Shown piece by piece: positions 41,999 through 48,982 of a stretch of DNA of 64,000 bases. Under the pieces are notes generated by a model. That model was given only the letters and a program-made list of their open reading frames with translations. It had not been told where the DNA came from and searched no databases. The translations under genes were made by a program, and so were the position numbers. The stretch is from Gemmatimonadota bacterium (GTDB lineage: Bacteria; Gemmatimonadota; Gemmatimonadetes; Longimicrobiales; Gaopeijiaceae), in the NCBI GenBank assembly GCA_021295835.1, contig JAGWBP010000020.1:1-64000 (forward strand). Reading direction: 5' to 3'. The stretch's first letter is position 1, and each line of letters opens with the position of its first letter.

Positions 41999-42195
41999 TC
42001 CCCAAGGGGTTTGTCGGACAGCCAGTTGGTGTTGTCCATCCAGTACGGACCGTCCGTCGCCTCGTAGAGCGCCACCAGCGCGTCGCGGTCAACTTCGCGG
42101 ATCGGCACCGTAGCTTCGCATGCGGCGGCCACCAGGGCCATCGGCGTCGCCCACGTCGCGCCAAGGCGGCAGGTGCGCCGACTCAGTGCAAACAC
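41959..42195 (-). CDS. Leucine-rich-repeat lipoprotein copy 1, N-terminal part (frameshifted)
   Basis: A GTG at 42195 follows AGGAGG by 6 bases, exactly as in copy 2. The protein has a lipoprotein signal (PMALVAAAC) and the LRR N-terminal cap (DRDALVALYEATDGPYWMDN, NWLSDKPLGEWYG). The frame is then lost: six Cs at 41986-41991 replace CCACCCC of copy 2, removing one A. Without that loss copy 1 would run from 42195 to 41468, about 242 residues. Either a pseudogene or an assembly error. Confidence 0.72.
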   Translation of the reverse strand: MFALSRRTCRLGATWATPMALVAAACEATVPIREVDRDALVALYEATDGPYWMDNTNWLSDKPLGEWYGGTRMPTVES

Positions 42196-42226
42196 CGGAT
42201 TCCTCCTCTTCCAGGCAGCGGTATCG

Positions 42227-43039
42227 CTACTCATAGCACCTTGGCCCCTCCGCAACACTCATTCCTTCGAGCCACGAGGTGAATGCGCTCGTGTTCGGAG
42301 CGCAGAGACCGGGGCTGTAATCGAACCGGAAAAGTTCCAGATCGTCCAGCGTCAGGAAGCTGGCCGGAATCTCGCCGGATAACCGTTGGTTCCAGGATAG
42401 CTCCAGCCTCACCAGATTCGACAGATTACCCAGCTCCGGGGGAAGCTCTCCCGAAAGGCCGGTTCCGATGAGCCACAGCACCTCCAGACTCGACAGGTTA
42501 CCCAACTCCGGCGGGATCTCGCCCGAAAGGTCGTTTCCGAAGAGCAAGAGCCCCCCCAGATTCGACAGGTTCCCCAGCTCCGGCGGGATCTCGCCCGAAA
42601 GGTCGTTGTCGAAGAGGGCCAGCCTCACCAGATTCGACAGATTCCCCAGCTCTGGCGGGATCTCGCCTGAAAGGTCGTTGTCGCCGAGGTCCAGCACCTC
42701 CAGGCTCGACAGATCCCCAATCTCCGGCGGGATCTCGCCCGAGAGCCCGTGAGTGAGCGAGAATGGGCCCGATGAGACCCTTCCGCGAAGAACGATCTTC
42801 ACGACCCGACCGTCGGCATCCGTATCCACCCCGTACCACTCCCCGAGGGGTCTGTCGGACAGCCAGTTGGTGTTGTCCACCCAATGCGGACCGTTCGTCG
42901 CCTCGTAGAGTGCCACCAGCGCGTCGCGGTCAACTTGGGGGATCGGCGGCACCGTGGCTTCGCATGCCGCAGCCACCAGGGCCATTGGCACCGCCCACGC
43001 TGCGCCAAGGCGGCAGGTGCGCTGACTCAATGCAAACAC
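42227..43039 (-). CDS. Leucine-rich-repeat lipoprotein, intact tandem copy 2
   Basis: A 270-residue lipoprotein. Signal PMALVAAAC, N-terminal cap DRDALVALYEATNGPHWVDN, then about six 24-residue LRRs (LSGEIPPELGNLSNLVRLAL is typical; N at the turn) and a cap GLCAPNTSAFTSWLEGM. LRRs of this type mediate protein binding at the cell surface. GTG at 43039 with AGGAGG 6 bases upstream. It is adjacent to and highly similar to copy 1, including the untranslated leader, so the pair arose by recent tandem duplication. Confidence 0.85.
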   Translation of the reverse strand: MFALSQRTCRLGAAWAVPMALVAAACEATVPPIPQVDRDALVALYEATNGPHWVDNTNWLSDRPLGEWYGVDTDADGRVVKIVLRGRVSSGPFSLTHGLSGEIPPEIGDLSSLEVLDLGDNDLSGEIPPELGNLSNLVRLALFDNDLSGEIPPELGNLSNLGGLLLFGNDLSGEIPPELGNLSSLEVLWLIGTGLSGELPPELGNLSNLVRLELSWNQRLSGEIPASFLTLDDLELFRFDYSPGLCAPNTSAFTSWLEGMSVAEGPRCYE

Positions 43040-43200
43040 CGGATTCCTCCTCTTCCAGGCAGCGGATCACCGGCAGGCTGCGCCCATGTTGGGCGAGCCG
43101 TCACGGACGGTAACCGGTACAGGGCTCGTTCCGCAAGCCCCGTCCCTGACTGCCCGGACCCGGACGCCCGCCCTGACCTCGGACGCCCGGACCCGGCCCC

Positions 43201-44460
43201 CTACGCCGCTATCTTCTCGTCGATCCCCTCTTCGCCCTCCCACTTGCCCACAACCGCCGCCGCACAGGAGTCGCTGTAGACGTTGACTGCGGTGCGGGCC
43301 ATGTCCAGCGGACGGTCGATCGATAGCATCGCACCGACGATTAGCAGGGCCTCGGGATTGTCGCCGATCCCAATGACGCTGAGGATGATGAAGATCACCA
43401 CCAGGCCGGCCGAGGGCACGGCCGCAGCCCCGATCGACGCCAGCAGCGCGGTGAATACGACCGCTACCTGGGTCATCACCCCGATCTCGGCGCCCAGCGC
43501 CTGGGCGATGAAGAGCGCGCCCACGCACTCCATAATCGCCGTCCCGTCCATGTTCACCGTCGCGCCCATCGGCAGCGTGAAGGAGGACACCCGGTTCGAG
43601 ACCCCGACCTTCTCGCGCACCGTCTTGAGCGTGACCGGCAGCGTGGCGGCCGAGGAGCTCGTCGAGAAGGCGACCAGCAGCGGCTCGCGCATGTTCATCG
43701 CGTGCCTCCAGGGCGAGACGCGCCCCCAGAAGTAGAGGAGCAGCGGCAGGGTGATGAAGAAGTGGATCGCGAGCCCCGAGCCCAGCGCCGCGGCATACTG
43801 GAAGAGATTGCCGAAGGAGCGGAGGCCAGTGGCACCGACGAGAGTCACCATGAGGCCGAAGACACCGATCGGAAGCAGCTTGATGATCCCCGAAGTCAGC
43901 GCCATCATCACCCTGAAGAGCGCGTCGATCAGATCGGTGACCTTGCTCCGCGGACCCTCGGGCAGGGTGGTAACGGCGACTCCGAATACGATGCAGAAGA
44001 AGATGATCCCCAGCATGTCGCCCGCCGTCGCCGAAGCGAGGAAGTTGGTGGGCACGATGTCGAGGAGCAGATCGACGGCTGAACTGGGTGTCGCCAGCTC
44101 CGGGGGCTGCGTGCCGCTATCGACGATCGGGTAGCCGCGCCCCGGGTTGAAGAGGTTGAAGAGGATGAGCCCGGTGAGCGCGGCCAGGAAGCTCGAGACC
44201 AGGTAGTAGGAGAGCGTCTTGCCGAACATGCGGCCGACGAGGCGCCCGCTGCCGGCAGTCGCCACGCCGGAGATCAGCGACACCACGACGAGGGGCACGA
44301 TGATCATCTTGAGCAGGCGCATGAAGAGCGTGCCGAGCCAGCCGAAGTACTCGCCGAAAAACCCGCCGGCAGGCGAGTAGCCGATGACGATCCCGAGGAG
44401 CATCGCTCCGAAGACCTGCCAGTGGAGCCTTCCATACCAAGGCGATTCAGGGTTGTACAT
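43201..44460 (-). CDS. Dicarboxylate/amino acid:cation symporter (DAACS family)
   Basis: A 419-residue GltPh/GltP-like transporter for glutamate, aspartate or C4-dicarboxylates with Na+ or H+. Seen: FMRLLKMIIVPLVVVSLISG, the HP1 serine-rich loop AFSTSSSAATLPVTLKTV, TM7 GATVNMDGTAI, and HP2 AAVPSAGLVVIF with TM8 DRPLDMARTAVNVYSDS. It contains the eight helices and two re-entrant hairpins of the family. ATG start with GGAG 10 bases upstream. Specificity cannot be fixed from sequence alone. Confidence 0.93.
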   Translation of the reverse strand: MYNPESPWYGRLHWQVFGAMLLGIVIGYSPAGGFFGEYFGWLGTLFMRLLKMIIVPLVVVSLISGVATAGSGRLVGRMFGKTLSYYLVSSFLAALTGLILFNLFNPGRGYPIVDSGTQPPELATPSSAVDLLLDIVPTNFLASATAGDMLGIIFFCIVFGVAVTTLPEGPRSKVTDLIDALFRVMMALTSGIIKLLPIGVFGLMVTLVGATGLRSFGNLFQYAAALGSGLAIHFFITLPLLLYFWGRVSPWRHAMNMREPLLVAFSTSSSAATLPVTLKTVREKVGVSNRVSSFTLPMGATVNMDGTAIMECVGALFIAQALGAEIGVMTQVAVVFTALLASIGAAAVPSAGLVVIFIILSVIGIGDNPEALLIVGAMLSIDRPLDMARTAVNVYSDSCAAAVVGKWEGEEGIDEKIAA

Positions 44461-44558
44461 GGCCGACGTTCTCCTCTCTTGGGATTTCCCCGCAGCGAGC
44501 CACCGGGGAGTGCTGAGCGCCGGGGAAGGTGGGGCGCGCCCCGCCCCCGGTCAAGCTG

Positions 44559-45644
44559 CTAACCCTCGGGCCGCCAGGTGAGCGTCATCTTGATGCGCCG
44601 CCCCTTCGGGCTGTGGGTGAAGCCGTCGTACGACTGCTCCCAGAAGACGAGCGGCGGCGGGCTGTCGAGGACGTTCAGGATCGACACGGCCACGTCCACT
44701 GCGCTACGCGACCGCCGTAGCATGCTCAGGTCGATGGTGACGAAGCCGTCGACTGGCTGCAGGTCAGGGTCGTCGTGCGCCTCGTTCGTGTATCCCGACA
44801 CCATGTTCGCGTAGCTCACGGCGCTGTAGTCGCCGATGTGGTAGCCCACGGTGAAGCGCGACTTCAGCCGGGGAAGGGGCGGGGCGATGGGGTTGTACCA
44901 GTTGAGCTGGCCGACGGCGCTCAGGCTGTCGAATATCTCGATGTCGGTGCCGGGCACGTCCAGCGCCCTTACGTAGAACTCCTCCAGATACGTTCCGCTC
45001 GTGCCCAGCGAGACCACCCTGGCTCGGCGGGGAGCGCCGTCCGCCCCACCGCCCACAGGGAAGCGGGCGCTAAGGTGCCAGTCGATCCCCGAGAGCTCGA
45101 TCCCGGGCCAGTTCACGTAGCTCACCTCGATTCGCTCCAGCGCGCTCACGTGGCAGGTGCCGGTGCCGCGCCCGTCGGGGCAGGTGACCAGCTTCTGGAC
45201 CGCAGCGAGGGAATCGCCCCCAGCCGCGTAGAGGGCAGTCACGCCTCCTGCCGGCAGCACGTCGATGACGTCCCTGAAGTCGTAGCTCCAGTAGTCCACG
45301 GTGGCGCGCAGGCGTGGCAGGCGCACGGTAGCCCCGAAGTTGTACGTCAGGGCCCGCTCGGGCATCAGCTCGCTGTCGCCCTTCGTGTCCAGCGCCTTGT
45401 AGATTCCCGCCTCGAAAACGTACTCGAGCGATGTGGACAAGTCCTCGTTCAGGTCGTCCACCGACGGCGTCCGCATCGTCGTCTGAACGGAGCCGCGCAG
45501 TGCGAGCTCGGGAGTGATCTCCATTCGCACGGCAGCCTTGGGGTCGAAGCTGCTCACCGAACCGTGCGACTCGAAGTTGGCCGCGATCTGGGCGTGGATG
45601 CGGTCGCCGAGGTCCACCTGCGTCTCGGCGAAGAGGCGGTGCAC
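44559..45644 (-). CDS. TonB-dependent receptor, C-terminal part (frameshifted)
   Basis: C-terminal barrel of the receptor whose N-terminus lies at 45554-47779. The correct frame extends back to about 45706 (GKAGAFTFTAGHYAYSDHQT), where it meets the other frame. Features: ELALRGSVQTTMRTPSVDDL, RALTYNFGATVRLPRL, SRFTVGYHIGD and the terminal KMTLTWRPEG. The apparent ATG at 45644 is internal and lacks a ribosome-binding site. Confidence 0.78.
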   Translation of the reverse strand: MHRLFAETQVDLGDRIHAQIAANFESHGSVSSFDPKAAVRMEITPELALRGSVQTTMRTPSVDDLNEDLSTSLEYVFEAGIYKALDTKGDSELMPERALTYNFGATVRLPRLRATVDYWSYDFRDVIDVLPAGGVTALYAAGGDSLAAVQKLVTCPDGRGTGTCHVSALERIEVSYVNWPGIELSGIDWHLSARFPVGGGADGAPRRARVVSLGTSGTYLEEFYVRALDVPGTDIEIFDSLSAVGQLNWYNPIAPPLPRLKSRFTVGYHIGDYSAVSYANMVSGYTNEAHDDPDLQPVDGFVTIDLSMLRRSRSAVDVAVSILNVLDSPPPLVFWEQSYDGFTHSPKGRRIKMTLTWRPEG

Positions 45645-47779
45645 GGTCTGATGGTCACTGTAGGCGTAGTGGCCAGCGGTGAAGGTGAAGGCTCCGGCCT
45701 TTCCACGCAGCTCTGGTCGCCGAGGACCGGGCAGGGGTTCTTCGACAGGTCGCCGGGCTCGTTGGGGTCGCCGGAGACGGCCAGCCGACGGAACTGGTAC
45801 CCGAGGGCGTAGCGGCCGAGACCGGCCGGCATGGAGCCGCGGACCATCAGGTCCCCCACCATCAGCTTCGCGGCGTTGTCCAGGTTGACCTCCTCGTTGA
45901 TCCAGTCCAGGAGCTCGGTGCTGTTGGCGAGGGCGGACACGTAGTCGGGGTTGTCCTGATCCACGTACTGGGCGCCCGGCTGGACCGAGCTCTGGTTGGC
46001 GTTGCTGAAGGGGTTGTAGTACATGCAGGCCCCCTCGCCGGGAGCGGCCCCGTTCAGATTGCCCAGCGCCATCCCCGAGGGACTGTCGGAGTCAGCCACG
46101 ACCTCGACGCCGCAGTCCGGCCCCCCGAATCCCCGAAAGGCCAGGAACTTCCGGTAGGCGTACTCGGCCGGGAGATTCCAGTTGCCCGTGGACCGGGAGT
46201 AGCCGACGGCAGCCTCCAACGACTCCAGGGCGCTGCCGGGCTCGCCGAGATCGCGGGTGAGCGACGTGGAGAACCGCTGCGTGCCCGTGCCGCGGTCTAG
46301 CGTCCGTCCGGGACCGGTGTTCCCCACGAGGCGGCCGTAGAAGTACCAGTCGTCATCCAGGCAGCTCTCCGTCGAGGCGAAACCCGCGCTTGCGCCGTGA
46401 ACGCGGCAGAACTCCTGCCGGCCCGGATGGCCGGGCTCGATGATCTGGGCGCCGTTGTACGGCGATATCGGCGGAAACGACGGAGTCGTTATCCAGCCCG
46501 GGGTGGCAGCATCCGCCCATAGCGCTTCGGCGTGGTACCGGGTCCCGGTCGAGAGCTCTCCGTTCAGCTCGCCAAAGACCCGGAGGTGGCGGGTCTCCTG
46601 GAGGAGGTTGTCCCAGGGCTGGTACCTGAAGCGGCAGGTCTCGTTCTCCACATGGCCGCCGAAGGCCTCGCACTGCGGATCGACGAAGACCCCACCCCAC
46701 CCGCCGAACTGCGCATCCTGGAGCGCAGCCGAGAACTCCTCCTTCGACTCGTCGCCGGTCAGCCTCGGAAATAGGAAGGCGCCCGGGTTTCCCGTGTAGG
46801 ACCATGCGCCGGCATCCTTGACGAAACCGCGCAGCGCCCAGTCGCGCGACTCGGGCGCAAGCACCTGCGAGAGCGCGGCCTCGGCCGAGAGGACCGCGTG
46901 GGCGCCCTCGCCCAGGCGCTTGCCCCAGATGCCCCCCACCTGCGATTCGCCCGATCCTGCGTACCACTCGTGCGACGCGCTCATCTCCGCACCTTCGAAG
47001 CCCTTTCGAGTCAGGAAGTTGACAACGCCCGCCACCGCGTCGGAGCCATACACGGCCGAGGCCCCCTCCTTGACCACTTCGACCCTCTCCACCGCGATTG
47101 CGGGGAAGGCATTCACATCGACGAAGCGCCCCCCCGCAAGCCGCACGGGCACGTAGACCTGTCTGCGGCCGTTCAGCAGCACCAGGGTGCGTGACGGGCC
47201 GATCCCCCGGAGGTTCACGCTGGCCGAGGCCTCGGAGACCGCGCTGGCCGGGAGGGTCGAGTACCACCCCTGCCGGTCCCCGAGCACCCCCGCGCTGGAC
47301 GCGAGGTTCCGGAAGAAGTCCACAGCGGTCGGGGAGCCCTGCTCCTGCATGGTCCTTCGGCCCGCCACCGCCACCGAGTACGGCGCCTCCACCGGCGAGT
47401 CCGAGAATGCGGTGCCTGTAACCACGAGCTCTTCGAGGTGGACGGCCGTACGACCGAGCACCACCTGGACGCCTGCCACATCTCCCGCCGCCACCTCCAC
47501 AGAGTGGCTCTCGTCGGCGTATCCGGACATGCGGACGAGAATCGCGTGGGTGCCCGGCGGCAGCCCGTCGAGCAGAAACACGCCTTCTGCCGAGCTCCGC
47601 GCCTCGATGCCGAGTTCGCGGACGAACACCTCCGCTCCCACGAGCGGCGCACCCGTCTCCGCATCGTGGACGCTCCCCTCGACGCTGCCGCTCTCCTGGG
47701 CGTGAGCCACCGTCGGCAGCCCGAATCCCAGCCCACAGGCGGAGAGGAGCAGGATCCCAGCCGAGAGCCGGGGCCTCAT
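45554..47779 (-). CDS. TonB-dependent receptor, N-terminal part (frameshifted)
   Basis: Signal peptide (MRPRLSAGILLLSACGLGFG, ending VAHAQ), a CarboxypepD_reg domain (GSVEGSVHDAETGAPLVGAE, FLLDGLPPGTHAIL), the plug (VEAPYSVAVAGRRTMQEQ, SVNLRGIGPSRTLVLLNGRR, VERVEVVKEGASAVYGSDAV, GVVNFLTRKG) and the first two-thirds of the barrel. Frame is lost near 45699-45708, where one base appears to be missing after the codons for SCVE; the last 30 or so codons are out-of-frame. The intact protein would be about 1,070 residues, a large receptor of the type that imports oligomers or siderophores. Locus D palindromes lie 83 bp upstream. Confidence 0.85.
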   Translation of the reverse strand: MRPRLSAGILLLSACGLGFGLPTVAHAQESGSVEGSVHDAETGAPLVGAEVFVRELGIEARSSAEGVFLLDGLPPGTHAILVRMSGYADESHSVEVAAGDVAGVQVVLGRTAVHLEELVVTGTAFSDSPVEAPYSVAVAGRRTMQEQGSPTAVDFFRNLASSAGVLGDRQGWYSTLPASAVSEASASVNLRGIGPSRTLVLLNGRRQVYVPVRLAGGRFVDVNAFPAIAVERVEVVKEGASAVYGSDAVAGVVNFLTRKGFEGAEMSASHEWYAGSGESQVGGIWGKRLGEGAHAVLSAEAALSQVLAPESRDWALRGFVKDAGAWSYTGNPGAFLFPRLTGDESKEEFSAALQDAQFGGWGGVFVDPQCEAFGGHVENETCRFRYQPWDNLLQETRHLRVFGELNGELSTGTRYHAEALWADAATPGWITTPSFPPISPYNGAQIIEPGHPGRQEFCRVHGASAGFASTESCLDDDWYFYGRLVGNTGPGRTLDRGTGTQRFSTSLTRDLGEPGSALESLEAAVGYSRSTGNWNLPAEYAYRKFLAFRGFGGPDCGVEVVADSDSPSGMALGNLNGAAPGEGACMYYNPFSNANQSSVQPGAQYVDQDNPDYVSALANSTELLDWINEEVNLDNAAKLMVGDLMVRGSMPAGLGRYALGYQFRRLAVSGDPNEPGDLSKNPCPVLGDQSCVERPEPSPSPLATTPTVTIRPCTASSPRRRWTSATASTPRSRPTSSRTVR

Positions 47780-47861
47780 GGAGCGGTTCTGCCCAGTTGC
47801 ATTCCTACGGGCCGGAATCCCGAGCTAGAGTGGCGACAGACCATGGCAAGAATGTGTCATA

Positions 47862-47900
47862 TGTAACCTTTAGTTTACGTTTTGTATACTGTACATTACA
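47862..47900. promoter_or_regulatory. Paired 18-bp palindromes, locus D
   Basis: TGTAA-N8-TTACG at 47862-47879 and TGTAT-N8-TTACA at 47883-47900, starts 21 bp apart, 83 bp upstream of the TonB receptor start and just after the dapF-like stop. The 18-mer at 47883 shares its central ACTGTACA with the first site of locus A. Confidence 0.6.
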
Positions 47901-47914
47901 TTTGTTGTGTCGAA

Positions 47915-48832
47915 TCACCCACGAATTGCAGGGAGAAGGCCCGGCGCGAACTTCCCTTCGGATATCTCCACGATAGGGCCCTCAAGTCGCAGCGACCAGT
48001 CGGGGGCGACCTCGACGCTGGCTACGCCCCCCATCATTATTACCACTATAACCCCTCGCGGCGCTAGTCCGGCCCTCACGGCGGCCGCCGCGGCCGCGCA
48101 CGCCGAAGTCCCCGACGATGCCGTCATGCCGACGCCTCGCTCCCATATGCGAAGAAGGAGGCCGCCTCCTCGGACGACTTCGGCGAAGTGGACGTTGGCA
48201 CCCTGCGGAAAGGCCTCGCTCCGCTCGATGAGCGGGCCGCAGCGCTCGACCTCCTCGTCGCTCCACCCGTTGCCGAAGGCAACCGCGTGCGGATTGCCCA
48301 CCGATACCGGAGTGACACGGATCGACCCGGTTGCGCCAGAGTCTGAGGTACCGGGACCACCGGGCACGGCGATCGCCACCTCGCCCCCACTCCCGACTGC
48401 TCCAGGCGCCACAAAGGGGGGACCCTTCGGAAATGAGGCGCGGCCCATCTCGGCCAGGGCGTCCCACACCCCCTCGCGGTCGGTCGCCCGCACCCTCACG
48501 CGCACGGTGTCGCCTCCGGTCGCCAGCGCCACCCACTCGCCCCTCGCGCCACCGCTCCGGTGCAGGAAGAGGGCGGCGATGCGCACCCCGTTGCCGCTCC
48601 GCTCGGCCTCGCTCCCGTCTGCGTTGAAAATTCTAATCCTCGCGTCGGCATCCGGATCCGGCACCACCACCACGATGCCGTCTGCGCCAACTCCGCAGTG
48701 CCGATCGCAGATGCGCCGCGCCAGCTCCGGGGTGAGGGTGGGACCGGAGGCGGCGCCGAGCACCAGATAGTCGTTGCCGAGGCCGTGAGCCCTGAAGAAC
48801 GACCGACCGATGCGGGGGCGGGATTGCAACAT
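47915..48832 (-). CDS. Diaminopimelate epimerase-like protein lacking both catalytic cysteines
   Basis: A 305-residue DapF homologue. The double hotdog-like fold is clear: FFRAHGLGNDYLVL, CDRHCGVGADGIVVV, RIFNADGSEAERSGNGVR, VSVGNPHAVAF, NVHFAEVV and ERGVGMTASSGTSACAAA. DapF interconverts LL- and meso-diaminopimelate with two cysteines, in CGNG and in ACGSG. Here these positions read SGNG and SSGTS, so both are serine. It may use another mechanism, have another substrate, or be inactive. ATG at 48832 chosen: AAGGAG lies 5 bases upstream, better than the ATG at 48853. Confidence 0.82.
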   Translation of the reverse strand: MLQSRPRIGRSFFRAHGLGNDYLVLGAASGPTLTPELARRICDRHCGVGADGIVVVVPDPDADARIRIFNADGSEAERSGNGVRIAALFLHRSGGARGEWVALATGGDTVRVRVRATDREGVWDALAEMGRASFPKGPPFVAPGAVGSGGEVAIAVPGGPGTSDSGATGSIRVTPVSVGNPHAVAFGNGWSDEEVERCGPLIERSEAFPQGANVHFAEVVRGGGLLLRIWERGVGMTASSGTSACAAAAAAVRAGLAPRGVIVVIMMGGVASVEVAPDWSLRLEGPIVEISEGKFAPGLLPAIRG

Positions 48833-48982
48833 CTGGACTCCTTCCTCCGTCATAGTTCGGCCGTCTGCGCGGGGTAGGCATCCCTGCCGACGGGTGGGCT
48901 ATCCTAACCAAGTTGGGCGACGCCGGGTGGACCCCGGGGCGCAGAAAGGGATGCGTTGTTGCGAGATGCGAGGATTTCGCCA

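Noticed and set aside
45690..45715. Programmed ribosomal frameshift in the TonB receptor
   Set aside because: No slippery heptamer followed by a pseudoknot or stop is visible; a simple one-base loss explains it better.
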